NCBI GenBank assembly: GCA_950295325.1
Contig: OX485803.1
Span: 17,610,001 to 17,674,000 of the forward strand
Source: Polytrichum commune
Taxonomy: Eukaryota; Streptophyta; Polytrichopsida; Polytrichales; Polytrichaceae
Reading direction: 5' to 3'
DNA: 64,000 nt
Within the stretch, counting starts at the first letter, position 1, and the number at the start of each line of letters is the position of its first letter. Position numbers and translations under genes: made by a program. Below are positions 1 to 23,267 of this stretch, in pieces. The notes beneath the pieces are model-generated. The model was not told the origin of the DNA. It worked only from the letters and a program-made list of their open reading frames with translations, and did no database searches.

Positions 1-3
1 CAT

Positions 4-42
<39 letters not shown>
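4..42. repeat. (TAG)n microsatellite
   Basis: About thirteen uninterrupted copies of the trinucleotide TAG/AGT, followed by imperfect copies to about position 63. No gene is associated with it. Confidence 0.95.
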
Positions 43-46
<4 letters not shown>

Positions 47-241
47 AGTACTAATAATAGTAGTGGGTGGGTTGCCACATGTCCCGTTTTACGGGCTTCA
101 AAGCTCATGCTGGCCACTAACATGGCACCTAACAAGTTAACGAAGTTTCGTTTAGTTCGCCGCCATGTTGTAGAGAGAGTCCCAACTTTACACTACAAGC
201 ATATGATATATGAGTCCTTTGGCGCTTGTCGAGCGTCACTT

Positions 242-1252
242 GGGGTTGTTTACACCATGGACCATGAGGTCGTCCGAAGGCCCTGTACAATTTGTGATTG
301 GTTGTTGAGTTCCTCGGGGAGTGCACTTAAAGTTAAGACTAGGAATCACGTGAGTGCGTACTTTTGACCCCCCTATGTATGTACTAAAAAATCATCTAAA
401 ATTTGTAAAAAAAAATATGAAGTTGTTAAACACAATCTAAAGTTCTTGTTGTATAAATTTCAAAAAAAATCAATTGTTAATATTTTAAATTTATTTTTGA
501 AGCAAAAAACAACGCATTTTAGTTCAAACTTCTATCATTTTTTTAATAATTTTTTTAAAAAATCGTCCTAAAATTTATACCAAGTGATAGATATATACAT
601 AATGATTTGGCACTTAAATTTTATTAATTTAAAAACTATTTTAAGGCCAAGTATTGTAGGGGGTATGCCATTAAAACGCACTCACGTGTATTCCTAATCT
701 TAACTTTAAGTGCACTCCCTGGGTTGAATTCGTCCCGGGACCACTTCGGTTTACACCAAGGGGAAAAAATGTCAAAGGGACCATGGAGTTCGAGGTCTCC
801 AAAAGACATGTTTTAAGGCCTACATTATCCACTGACATGCTCCAACGGGTTTTGGAGTGGGAGAGGTAAAAGATGTGCTCTAGTAGGAGGAAAAAACGCA
901 AGGGCCCATGGCAGAGAGATGTTGTCATAGATATATTTGTTGGGGGAAGATTAGATGAAGACAAGAGAGGACAAGAGAATGGTCAAACTTGATTTTAATT
1001 TTTTTTTTCAAAACTACACTTTTCGGATATACATTAAGAAAATCAACACATTCACTTTTGGGTGCATGGTCATTCCTCTTGGTCCACATCTGGTTTACAC
1101 CTAATGGGGGGAAGGGGGGGGGGGGGGGCAAAGGCTTTGTAAATTGATTTTCTTAAAGAAATTGGACCATGGAAGTTGGATCATCAAGTCAAAGCATGGG
1201 AGAAGGCCAACTTCCATGGTTCGACTTCATGGTCCATGGTGTAAACTGGCCC
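242..1252. mobile_element. PIF/Harbinger-like non-autonomous element, copy 1 (interrupted)
   Basis: The left end (TTTACACCATGGACCATGAG at 250-269) is the inverted complement of the right end (CATGGTCCATGGTGTAAACT at 1229-1248), giving terminal inverted repeats of about 30 bp. The right end is GGCCC followed by TTA, the usual three-base Harbinger target; the left flank reads CTT, so that duplication is not preserved. The interior is colinear with the element at 33504-34442, sharing for example the stretch around CCACTTCGGTTTACACCAAG. No transposase is visible. A second element is nested at 313-722. A 17-bp G run at about 1110-1130 has expanded relative to the other copy. Confidence 0.75.
313..722. 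mobile_element. MULE-like MITE nested in Harbinger-like element
   Basis: Terminal inverted repeats of about 45 bp: GGAGTGCACTTAAAGTTAAG near 318 and its inverted counterpart ending at 719, with CACGTGAGTGCGT on the inner side of both. It is flanked by a nine-base direct repeat with one mismatch, GTTGAGTTC at 304-312 and GTTGAATTC at 723-731. Nine bases is the duplication size typical of Mutator-like elements. The uninterrupted copy at about 33570-33595 shows what the site looked like before insertion. The interior is AT-rich and noncoding. Confidence 0.75.
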
Positions 1253-4186
1253 TTAGTCGTTGACACATGATGATTGTGTCTTGGACTCAAATGTTGGTAG
1301 TGTTGCCTCCATCATCAACACTACCAAGTTTGTGATAAACTTTATAAACCTCCATAGGTTTTGTGATAAACATATCTCAAATGTGCCTTAGGGTTGGAAT
1401 GAACATGCAACCAACCTTCCTAAATGCCTCTTTGTTGGTTGCTTGAAATGATCTTGGAGGTCCTTCTGTGAATATCACAACTTTGATGATTTTTGTCGTC
1501 ACATCTTATAGATTTAGTATAAATCCAATTGTATAGATGTTTAGAGCGTGTAGGGATGAATGTCTCAAATCTTTGCAACCATCTAAGCATCTCCAGCTAG
1601 GGATATCTTATGGTTTATTTGATGAGGTGTCAAAGAAAGGGAAAATTTTGCACCCTGACTTCTTTTCAAGATCCATATTTTTGGGAACTATGTATTGAGT
1701 TCAATAATACACCATTATAAAGGAATTGAGAATACCAACCACATGCAACTTACAACTCCCACAATTACCACATTTTGAGTTTTTGAGAACTCCCTTGGAT
1801 AGAAACTAGACATTTTCAAATCAAATTTCAATCTTTAGATAGGGTACATGTGGACCTCAAAATCTGAATGCCAATGATAGATGTGGTAGTATATATATAT
1901 ATATATATAATCAACAAATTTGGTGGATAAATTTCATATTCAAAGGAGATACAACCCCCTAAAGCAACCATACCACTTGGGGGTGGGGGATTACATTAGA
2001 TATCCCAACCGGTGTACATTTGAAATTTTTTGTAGGTTTCACATTTGGATCGATTTGCAAAAGATTAAAAATTTAAATCTAGATATGATAATAATAATAA
2101 TAACAAACCATGGATTCCACTTCTTATAGCACCAAATACAATAAATTATCAGGAATTAAAAATAAAAATCACTACCCTAAAACCCACAAAATACCATGCA
2201 TTTTGACACATTTGGGCTCTGAGAGAAGCTAGCATGTGAGAATAACATGAGATATAAGTTTTTATTTTAAGAATATGTTTCATGACATTTGAATAGTTTG
2301 GCTATAAATGGACTGCAAGGGGGCATTTGACATTCAATACTCTATTACTATGGAATTCTTGCTCTACATCTTGTCAAGGGGTCTAATACCATTTAATCAA
2401 CCTACCCTTTGTAGATCTAGATATAAACCTTAATATATTATTGCACCTTGATTGTTAGCAAATGGGCCTAGTAAATAGCTACAATCACCTACCTATATTG
2501 AAAGTTCATAAAATCTACATATCAACAATGTACTAACATCACATCTTGATTATATACTATTGACTATTAATGCTCGACAATAGCTGCAACCCTATATGAT
2601 TTGGGTATGAGCGCATTACTTTGTTGTAGTTTGAAGTTATAGTTGCATACATGAAGGTGTTCGCCATCATGTAGTCAACCTTGCATAGATACATGAATAC
2701 GTGATACACATGTGTTTGTAGTATAACCCATTGGTATTTCCTTCTCCACCGTGACATACGTTGTAAGTGTTGCACTCTCTCATTTGTTCCTATGTTGTGC
2801 AGTATGTGAATTTGGATTGTGCTAAGTTGTTTTGGAGTACCGAGTGGTGGGGTGGGTGTATAAATTGGATGGAATTTAGATACGAGAACGCAATTAAGGG
2901 ATGTCTAACATAAACTCCAACATTTGATGTGATAATAATGCCCTCATGTTTATGGAGTTGAAAACAAACATCTTTTATAACAAATATATCATCCCAAGGT
3001 TTGCTTACAAATTAAAAACTGCATCCCCAATTCACTTTTTCTTTCAAATTTGAGAAATGTTTTAAAGAATTTTTATAGAAAAAAGTAAAATAAAAATCCA
3101 TATAATGTAGCTCATGAAAATTTTACCATGCAACATGTGTCATCAAAGCTAGGGAAATGATTGCATCTAGATTTACCAAAAAATGATTGTTTAAGTCCCA
3201 AAGGTAAATACAAATATTTTCAAAAATTTCTCTAAACTTTAGGATTGTGATTTGTACATCTACCTCTACTCTGAAACTCTCAATAGCCATTACATTTGTA
3301 GACAATAGAAAATATAGTAAGCAATAACTCCCCGTTACATATATTATGTACATCAATGCCTCTAAGAATCCCCTTTTATACACTCATGTTATTTAATTTG
3401 CGGTGTCCAAAGAGCATACTTACCTTCCCACAAACATTCATAGCACCCTATTAATTTGTACAAAACTAGGTGAAACAATACCCCTCCATGTGTATACTTT
3501 GTAAGTCAAATTCCAAAAGAAGCCTTGGCTAATAGATTGTAGTGTATGTGATTTGTGTATTGTGTGTTGGGTTATTGGATGCAAGTACATATGTTCCAAA
3601 ACAATAATACATATTAGCCAAATTACAACAACTAAAGCGTGCTATACATTTATGTCTCCCATACAATCTAAGTAATAATGGGATGAATGAAATTGACAAA
3701 ACATGGTGTTATGTATAACACTTTGGTGCATTCAAATCAAGATCATGCACATAATATCCCCAAATAAACACCCTCTTAATGCATGTGTATATCACAACAC
3801 ATATTACTTGTCCTTGGCAAGAACCTACCAAGAGCATGTGAGCAATTCATTGTTTGTAACAAAATGATCACAATTTCAATTGTTTTGAAAGATTGTGAAA
3901 GCCTTCCTTTGTGGCTGCACTAGAATACTACCGCCCATGTAGATTGACATGGTAATATGTTCCGACATCCTCAATTGTATTGTGTACATCTAATCCTTGC
4001 AGTTTTTTTTTTTTTTTTTTTTTTGAAACTGAAGTGCAAAAATTGGATGTGTTTTTGGATGATCTTGTTGATGTTGGCAAAAACTTGAAAATAAATTACA
4101 TTCTTGATCCACTATGGCTTAAATGTAAACATCAGATTTGTACAATTCTCATGCTGCAATCCACTTCACATAGCATTGTGTTCTCC
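1253..4186. other. AT-rich intergenic DNA, no gene seen
   Basis: Short reading frames here show no recognisable motif or coding bias. The stretch contains an (AT)n run at 1890-1909, a poly-T run at 4003-4024, and a segment at about 3240-3420 that resembles 32800-32960 (both contain a TTTGTACATCTAC motif followed by similar text). It is most likely decayed repeat sequence. Confidence 0.6.
1890..1909. repeat. (AT)n microsatellite
   Basis: Uninterrupted AT dinucleotide run of about 20 bases. Confidence 0.9.
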
Positions 4187-4821
4187 AACAATTTTGGGAC
4201 ATTGAAGTTGGTTCAAAATTATCAAAGTTCTTTACAAATGACATTCCCAGTGCTTCCCATGTCTTCTCAAGGCTTTTAAAAGATGCTCAAAAATTTGAAA
4301 ACATTCTCTTGATGGCCAAAGGGCGTACTCAAACATTTTTGACACATTGAGGTTGGTTCAAATTTTACTAAATTTTTCAAATTCTTTAGAAATAACACTC
4401 CCAATGATTTCTAGGGCCTTCTGAGGGCTTTTGGAAAATGTTGAGTTTTTTGAAAACACCCTTTCAGAACCAAAAGGGTATTTTCCAACATTTTTGGGGA
4501 CATTGCAGTTGGTTCCCAATATTGCTAATTTTTTCCAAAATTCTTTTAAAATGACAATGCCAATGCTTCCCATGGCCTTCTCATGGCTTCTACTGATTAT
4601 TGGGGGTCCAAATTGTTTTGTACATGGGTATCTTATCAACGAGAGGGCCATTTCCAATCCAAAGCGGGATCCATGAACATTTGCCCAATGGGAGAAATTC
4701 AATTTGGACCACATAGAATGGTTCTTCAAGGCCTTACAATGATTTGTTGCTAACGATTGGGGGTCCAAATTTTTTCTAAATGGGTATATCACCAACAAGA
4801 GGGTCATTTTTGACCCAAAGT
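4187..4821. repeat. Tandem array, left part (about 155-bp units)
   Basis: Recurring landmarks are spaced about 145-158 bp apart: CATTG(A/C)(A/G)GTTGGTTC at about 4201, 4345 and 4501, then ATTGGGGGTCCAAATT at about 4597 and 4755. The array resumes at 7623. Joining 4821 to 7623 restores a continuous unit with a spacing of about 154 bp between landmarks, so the array was split by the insertion at 4822-7622. A 167-codon open frame on the minus strand (4358-4861) is a by-product of the repeats. Confidence 0.8.
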
Positions 4822-5219
4822 CACGGGGGGGGGGGGTGACTATTGGAATTTTAGAAACCACGTGAGATAAAAAATAGGGTCAATTTAATTCGTTGAGGGT
4901 AAAATTTATAACTTTGTTAGATCTACCATAGCTTTGGAAATATGTCCCATACATGATTATATATAAAATAGGGCGGTGAATAATTCCTCCATTTTAGTAA
5001 TCAGTAGAAAAAAAATAGGATTATAGATATTGGATCCCCCCAAATGTGTGTAGTAGAATCAATAGAATAATTATGGGTTTGACTACTTGGATGAAGAATT
5101 GTGTAAATTCTGTCCAAATTTGAATGAAAAGTGTTAGTATGGAGGGAAAATGTTGTGGATTTTTTGGGGGGAAGGAACATTGTGACTTCTCAACGGCCCT
5201 TGGGTTGGCTTAGGGTTTG

Positions 5220-5310
5220 GACAAGCATAGTGGCGTGAAGGCGGTGAAGCGTTTGGGTAGGAGGTCTTGCGTTGGTGAAGCGTGAAGGGGTGAAGCAGTG
5301 AAGCGTGGCA
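5220..5310. repeat. GTGAAGCG-rich minisatellite inside the transposon
   Basis: GTGAAGCG/GTGAAGG motifs recur at irregular 8-30 base spacing between about 5233 and 5306. It is more GC-rich than the surroundings and lies upstream of the captured exon fragments. Confidence 0.6.
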
Positions 5311-5609
5311 CAAAGGCGGTAGGTAAGACACATTTTTTGGAGCTTTCTTCGTTGCTCCATAACATTCATAGCATTCACACAGGTGTTTCACAAGCACCAA
5401 AGATTCGGCTTGCTCCTCTTGCGGTAAGAGTCAATTTCGAACTCCAACTTCTTGATTTTTCTTGATTGTTGTGCGGTAAGATTCAACTTTGTATTACCTG
5501 GTTGTCATTCATCCTCCCGTGCAATTTGGAGCCAAAGCGCCGGAGTTTCTGCTCCTCTGCTTCAAGAAACAGATAGTTTTTGGTTGTGCAGACAAAACGT
5601 TGGGAGAAA

Positions 5610-5699
5610 ATGGCCGAGACTTATGCGGAACTTGAGGAGCTTCTCGACTACGAGGATGAGGAGGAGGCCGCTCCCGATGCCGTTGCGGGAAGACCCTGA
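5610..5699 (+). pseudogene. Captured fragment: N-terminus of UAP56/DDX39-like DEAD-box RNA helicase
   Basis: An ATG opens 29 codons reading MAETYAELEELLDYEDEEEA and then APDAVAGRP before a TGA. The acidic pattern EELLDYEDEEE..APD matches the start of the plant mRNA-export helicase UAP56 (Arabidopsis RH15/RH56 begin with a similar EEELLDYEEED..PD). No helicase core follows anywhere in the window, so this is a first-exon fragment and cannot make the enzyme. A GTAAGA donor-like site follows at 5705. The local sequence is GC-rich compared with its neighbours. The match rests on a short acidic stretch, so the identity is tentative. Confidence 0.4.
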
Positions 5700-6049
5700 A
5701 GAAGTAAGAGTCGCATATTTATCTGAAATTGAGAATTTGAAATGTGGGCCAAAGAACTTCCAGTGAAGTTTCTTGCCACATGGAAGATTGAATGAAGGAA
5801 AGACTGTATAAGTTGAGTTACAAGGCCCTCTTTTTGCACCGAAGCTTATTATGAACTTTTCAGAAAGTAGGTTTAGGGGGTTATGTCCTCAAGAAAGAAT
5901 CTCAACTTCTTAGTCTCCTCAAGAAGTGTTTGTTTGTTTGGTTGTTGTAGTTGTAGTTGTTGTTGTGGTGTCAAGATTGGTTATTTTTGAGAGGAGAAGG
6001 TTTTTTTGAGGTTTAGTGAGGTTTGTGGAGAGTTTTTAAAGTGCGAGGA

Positions 6050-6230
6050 ATGAGCACTCCGGATGAAGAACCGGTATTTGATGCTAGCCAAATTGTGAGC
6101 GATCTAAGGCGATGTGCTCGGAGTGGAAGAACTCGGAGCTTGGAGTGGAGGTTATCACAATTGGAGGCAGATCGGAAGCTTGTGTGTGAAAATGAGGATG
6201 AAATTTACTCCGCTCTCATTTCCGATCTCA
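6050..6230 (+). pseudogene. Captured fragment: exon 1 of aldehyde dehydrogenase family 3
   Basis: The frame starts MSTPDEEPVFDASQIVSDLR and continues through RSGRTRSLEWRLSQLEADRK to NEDEIYSALISDLS. The block SGRTR-S-x-EWR-x-x-QL followed by a helix ending in xxALxxDLS is the conserved N-terminus of plant ALDH3 enzymes (ALDH3H1/3I1/3F1), which oxidise medium- and long-chain aldehydes. The frame meets a GTAATG splice donor after base 6230 in the phase expected for S-K-P. No NAD-binding or catalytic-Cys exon is present downstream, so it is a single captured exon. It lies within the transposon at 4822-7622, in the same orientation as the helicase-like fragment. The frame is open upstream to about 6023. 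Confidence 0.75.
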
Positions 6231-6588
6231 GTAATGTCACTAATCTCACTAATACGCACCTCTGGTCCTCAGCTTTACAGAAGGAAACATTTTTTTCCTT
6301 TTGAAATTTCACTTAGGAGTCTGTCTTGATTTCACCTCTGAATTGAATCTCTCGTTGTTGAATTTTTCTTCTGTTGTTTCTTTTTTCGTGAAGCTTATAG
6401 GCTCAGTTCTTTCTTTCATCCTAGAAATGATCCTTCAACAATGTTTTGACCCACAATTTCTCCATTCAACACTTTCCTCGTCTTTTAATGTCAGATGTTC
6501 TCATCCTGCTTGCATAAATATGGTATTCCCTAATGTTTTCATGATTATTTCCCTGATTGAACTTGACCAAGAAGGTGATAATGTGCAG

Positions 6589-6657
6589 GCAGACGACATG
6601 CATATTTTGGGGAGACTGCCGGTTCTGGAAGATTGGAATGTAGTTCATTCTTCATAA
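6589..6657 (+). pseudogene. Possible third captured exon fragment, origin unknown
   Basis: After an acceptor-like GTGCAG there are 22 sense codons, ADDMHILGRLPVLEDWNVVH then SS, and a TAA stop. The composition is richer than the flanks. I do not recognise the protein. A second exon-like piece follows at about 6749-6829 (MIDDALQHLAPHHGRLGGLR, then FALEDT). Both may come from one or more further host genes, or be chance frames. Confidence 0.25.
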
Positions 6658-7622
6658 ATTTTTGTTATTAGTTTTACTTGTCTTGCTAGTAGTGTCTAAT
6701 ATGCCAACATTCTATTCATTGCATTTTTGCTACAACAACCTTTTGTAGATGATCGATGATGCGCTACAACATTTGGCACCTCACCATGGTAGACTCGGAG
6801 GATTGCGCTTTGCCTTGGAGGATACATGATGGAGTGGTTGGAGACTTCGAAGGTTGCCCGCCTCATGCCAACAATTAGTTTTAGTTATTTGTCATCATTG
6901 GTGTTAAACCTCTCCAAAACATTTTGTCTTATCATGACATTGTAGAGGATATCGATATGTACCTTGACATGTATTGGAGGGTGCATAGTTATATCCTAAC
7001 CCTTCACATTGTAAATATTTGGTACAAGGTTGAATGTGTTTGTGAACACAATTAAAGTAAATGTTTTCAATTTTTGTACTTGGTTTTTTCAATCGAATGC
7101 AATCTTTTGTTTTGGAGTAGATAATTATGCAAAATTTTATGTCTTATGACAATTGATTATAATTCTTGTTTTGTTCTATCCGTGTTTACAACTTGTCTAT
7201 GTTAGCTTGTACATTTTGTTATCTTCATGTTCATTGGTAATCTTTTAACTAAACTCCAAGTGTTATTGGTTGTGTTTTGAATGGCATTTTGAATGCTTTA
7301 TCATTGGTATAACTAATTGAAACCGATTAAATGATAAGATGGATGGTGTGGAACGTTTGTTGCTCACATAGTTGATTTTGCAATGTTATAGTATTCCGTT
7401 CACTATTTGGTACTTGTACGATTTATAAAAAAAATATGATGCCAAAAATTGGTCTCTCTAAAAAATTACAAATAAACATAGGGTGCTTAAAAATATGTCA
7501 AAGCAACTTTATATCTACAAATAGGGAGGGAAAAAATACCGAGAGGTGCATAAATACCCCCCCATTAAATACCCCATTATCACACGTGGTTACAAAATGT
7601 AAGGGGGTGTGACCCCCCCGTG

Positions 7623-7960
7623 CCCAAAGTGGAATCCCGAAATTATTTTCCCAATGGGAAATACTCAATTTGCATAATGGTCTTTCAAGGACTTAACAAA
7701 TTTTTCCTACTGATTTTTCGGGGTCCAACTATTTTTTGTGAATGGGTATCTCACCAATGAGAGGATGATTTCCAATCCAAAGTAGAACCCCATAACATTC
7801 TTTTTTTCAAGTGGGAAAATCCTCAATTTGGAAAGCACAATGGTATTTTGAAGCCTTAACAATGTTTTATTGTTAACTATTGGGGGTTTTTTTTTTTAAA
7901 TGAGTATATTGTCAACGAGAGAGCAATTTCCAATCCAAAGTGGGGGCCTAGGTTGATAAT
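7623..7960. repeat. Tandem array, right part
   Basis: Continuation of the array at 4187-4821 beyond the inserted transposon. It repeats the landmarks CCCAATGGGAAA..CTCAATTTG, then a GGGGTCCAAC-type block and TTTCCAATCCAAAGT, twice, about 160 bp apart (7711 and 7877). The last unit decays by about 7960. Confidence 0.75.
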
Positions 7961-10071
7961 TGGCCACTCCATGCAACAATATTGAATTTCATGAGGGCCT
8001 TTAAAAGGGCCAACATGTGGAAAAAAAAAAACAAAATGTAGAATTATGGAGAAAAAAATTGGTTTCACCCAGTCAACTTTCTTGACCATTTGGGGAACCA
8101 TCGTTTTCATTACATTTGGTTTACACAAGGAAATGGAGGAGGTCACTAAAGTACATATGAATCTTGGGATGAGCATTGACAAATCATCAATTATTCTTTA
8201 TAAGCTAGTCTCATCCATTGACAATAATTTAGATGTGGTCAAATAAAAAATATTTTGAGTGTGGAAGGATAATCATAGGGTTAGTGCACGGCAACATCAT
8301 GACCATCTCAATTACTACATCTCCTCCCAAATTTGGAAATGAAGCACACATTATCTCTTTGGATGATTACGACAAACCTATTCAAAAGGTTGCAAAGCAA
8401 TCTCACATTAGTAAATAAGTTGGAATAATTATACGTTTGCATATACATTTATTGCATCACATATTTGTTTTACTATTCAACCACCTCATTGTTGAGTTTG
8501 GTGTGTGCACAAAAATGATAGCCGCTATGTCACCCTCTAGATTAATGATTCTTCCTCCATATGCAGAGAGTCGCAAAGATTCTAGAGGCCACCTCAACAC
8601 TTATCTCTTGTTGTAGGTCTGAACAACTCAATAGCCACCCATTCGTAAATGATCAAGCGAAGGAGCATAACAGAGCAAATAATGGTACTTAGGAGTAGGA
8701 GGGAATGGAAGACGATACGGGTAGTATCGCATGACTCTACATAGAGTACATAAAGTGTGTGTTTTTTGGGGTTAGCATGAAAATATTTGGATGTTCATTT
8801 AAATAAATACAATTAGTGAACATAATTTTATGTGAACAACCTCCTCTTGTACTTTCATCTATGATATGCCAAGAAACTTAAGGTTGTTTCTTGTGCATTG
8901 TATCCATGATTCCATTACGTTACCCTACATGTGCTAGCAATCCTTCCATTTTCTTGAATGTGGAGTCTGACAACAACATCCCAGTGCAATTATAAACCCT
9001 TGAGTCAACCTTGTGTTTGTCAAAATTCAAAGTAGAGTAAGACATTTCATTAGGCTAATTTCTCTTTGTTCAAATTTTATTGAACAAGTTTGGTATTCTT
9101 TTATGCCAAGATACGATGGGTATAGGATACTAGTGGGTGTATTTCCATATATTTTACCTTCTTCACTGCTCGTATGTTATTGCTCATCACCCATTGCTCA
9201 TCACTCATATGATAGCATCCCCCATTCCAAAACCCTCCCAATAATGAGGATTTGGGCTCATTAACAATACCTCGCCTTCATATGTGGTATCATCTGTATA
9301 CTCTAGTACCTTAAATAATACCCTTTTTTCACTCACAATAGTTGTACATGGTATGAAGAGTGGACTCCATGGACCCATGGTTCTTGCCCATTACATGATG
9401 AGCCTTCTTTAGTAGCGTGGACAACACTTCAAACTGAACATGTTTCAAAATTGACATTTAAGCTCATCGTGGGAGACACTCATCATCCTGTCAATGAGCT
9501 TTGGCCAACTCTAGATTAGGCATATGCACTCCAAATTTGGAAATCCTTTTTCTCAAATATATATATATATATATATATAGACATGTGTGTGTGTGTGTGT
9601 GTGTGTACCTTTTTCCTTTTTTTTCGATTGAAGGTCCTCACATCATCCAAATTAGGAAAAACAAGATGTTTACTAGGTGCCCCAACTTGGAATCTTGAAC
9701 TTTGTGACTATGGATCTTCAAATTTTTTGTTAAAGCGAAGAGGATTTTCCTCTCAAATCTTCACAACAGGGGCTATGACATAAGAAAGTCAGAATATTTA
9801 TTATCACCTCTTACCACACTTTAGGTATAGTCATGTATGAGGGAAAAATATTGTGCTGGAGTCCATCACGCAACCTTGAGACTAATAAATGCACCAGGTC
9901 CTAGACCAAATGATGGCCTCACCCTAGACAATGTATCCATCAGGTTGTGCGTCTCTTGTGGTATAGTGCCATGCACTCTACTTTGACACTTGCTATATAG
10001 TACATCATAAATCTGATTTAGTGTGGCATTAAGATTGATGTGTCAAGTTAATTAGAGTGGCTTGGATCACT
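7961..10071. other. Intergenic DNA, no gene seen
   Basis: Only short frames without recognisable motifs. It includes the compound microsatellite at 9557-9606 and a TGGTATGAAGAGT motif at about 9351 that recurs near 32956. Probably decayed repeats. Confidence 0.55.
9557..9606. repeat. (AT)n-(GT)n compound microsatellite
   Basis: About 24 bases of AT repeat, a short spacer (AGACATG), then about 22 bases of GT repeat. Confidence 0.9.
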
Positions 10072-10340
10072 GCTTGGGGAGAACCGGCAGTTAGTTGCAG
10101 ATGAACCGGTTGAGTTTAAAAAATAACTGGTTGAAGTTGGAGACTTCAGGAGAATTACCGATCATTTTAGAGGAATCTATAGACGAATATACCTCAAATG
10201 AATGAAAGCAAAACCGGAAGATTATGTCAACATGTAACCGGCTGGATTTAGAATCACTAATTAAGATCTTGACCGACTCTGCCCAAAAACTTCCCGGGCA
10301 CTGGTTTGGATAGCTTCTCATGTAGTGAAGAGTCTTCCAT
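10072..10340 (+). repeat. Dispersed repeat family D, copy 1 (ex-coding)
   Basis: Homologous to segments at 34898-35095, 37705-37930 (inverted) and 57965-58190 (inverted). Read on the plus strand it translates, with stops, as ENRQLVADEPVEFKK, stop, LVEVGDFRRITDHFRGIYR and then RIYLK. This closely parallels ENRPLVAYEPVEFEKELVEV and DFRATTDHRTRIYGIYLK in copy 3. The conserved protein-level pattern suggests decay from a transposon-encoded or other multicopy reading frame of unknown function. Confidence 0.65.
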
Positions 10341-11209
10341 GCCACATTTTTTGGTTGTCACTGAGCAATTGCAAGTACACTTACATGCTCAAGGAATGGG
10401 AGAGGGGCAGGGGGGACAAACTTAATGGAACATGTCCAGTATCACAGGGGTATCATGAGGGTGTTCAAAAGGGTATTATCAAGTCTACATGAGTTTATAA
10501 TGGATATGTTAAAGAGTCATGCACAAATACAACTTGTCTTACGAAATAACATTCTCAAGCAAACATGCATTATCATGTAGTCTGATGGAGTGAGTCCTTG
10601 TGAAAAGAAGGAAAAGAAACTCTAACATCAATATTATCTTCGGTGTGAATAAAGATCTCGACACATAAGGTTTGATGGTAAGTCCAGCATTAAGTGTGGA
10701 CGAGTTGTATGTTTGCTATTTTCTAGCATTATCCTACCATTAAATCACCACTTGGTGTGGCCAGAATCTAAGAGCCCATTAATGCTAGATTGTTCAAGGG
10801 TTTAGGGTAACAAACATACATTGTCACAGGGCAAATTAGCCTAAAAGAACCAAGAAACAAAGATATGTCTGGCGAATGTCAAGTATCTCCTCCAAAACAA
10901 GAACCTCACACATTCAAGGCTTTCAAGTGAACATGGACACTTCCAGTCATGGTCCAAAATTTTAACTCAAAATGGGTATCCCATGGAAGTGATTCATCTC
11001 AGAATCCTTCCCCTCTTCTTTGAAGTGAACCCCTTCAAAGGACTCCTCCTCATCATATGGCACAAATTTCACATCTAGCCACTTTATGTTTCAGGGAATG
11101 ACTAGAGATGCAGTTATTAACAGAAAAAATTTCATTTCTCTTGTCTCCAAAGCATGGTCGGGGCTTTTTTGACGTAGTCGGGTTTAACAACAAACGCTGA
11201 CTCTGATGT

Positions 11210-11854
11210 TTTATTTGCAAAAGTACAGAACATAAGAAGATACTTTGACATGATCTTGTTATAGCAGCGTGTCCATTCAACCGCCTTCAACACCAGGGCC
11301 ACTAAACATCACTCCCAACAACCCAACGTTCCACTAGGCCGCAGGTCCCATTTCAACATCAAACCACTAATGTACTTAGACTAAATTGAAAGCCATGGAC
11401 ATGAAAAGGAAAACTCCAAGGAAAACAAGACTTTGTACAATGGGACCGAAATTAGTGAGAATTGACCTCCACTACTTCCATATATACAGCTGTGAACAGT
11501 CTCACTGCCATGCTGATCAAAGCATCATGGCAGTATGTTTCTTCTTGTCATCAGTGTCCATCAGTCTCTTCCTAAGCTCAAAACTTCCCCCTTAAATACA
11601 GCACACGTGAGGCTGACTTGGGTCTGGACAAGGTGGTTTACTATAGGCAAAATTTCAGGGGGGGTTGAGGTGATGAGAATAATCCTTCTGTGTGCATAGT
11701 ACAGATATGATACACAAGGTACAACAGGTAACGGAGCCATACTTATGCAGAGACCTGCGTCTGTGTCTAGGCTCTCTGGAACCTGGTAAGACTTCCCTCT
11801 TACCTCGAGTGCACAAGAGGTTGAGAAAGTCACTCCTAAAGCCTAAGCCTACTG
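11210..11854 (-). other. Putative 3' untranslated region of the IRE-like kinase gene
   Basis: Lies immediately after the inferred TAA at 11855-11857. A minus-strand AATAAA (TTTATT on the plus strand at 11210-11215) could serve as the poly(A) signal, giving a 3' UTR of about 645 bases. The true end is not visible from sequence alone. Confidence 0.35.

Positions 11855-23267
<11,413 letters not shown>

Larger units (their letters stand above)
4822..7622. mobile_element. hAT-like TIR transposon with G-run ends, carrying captured gene fragments
   Basis: The left end reads CACGGGGGGGGGGGGTGAC, and the right end, read inward on the other strand, is CACGGGGGGGTCAC. Both have a subterminal AACCACGTG(A/T)GATAA. 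The element is bounded by a perfect eight-base direct repeat, CCCAAAGT, at 4814-4821 and 7623-7630. Eight-base duplications and CA-starting TIRs are usual for hAT elements. The flanks join into an intact tandem-array unit, so the borders are secure. The interior holds two exon-like pieces (5610-5699 and 6050-6230) with no transposase, so the element is non-autonomous. A relative lies at 55371-55712. The hAT assignment is inferred from duplication length; a MULE-type origin is less likely. Confidence 0.8.

Noticed and set aside
4358-4861. 167-codon minus-strand open frame
   Set aside because: It lies across the tandem array and its repeated units give the repeated peptide pattern; it runs through the transposon border, so it is not a gene.
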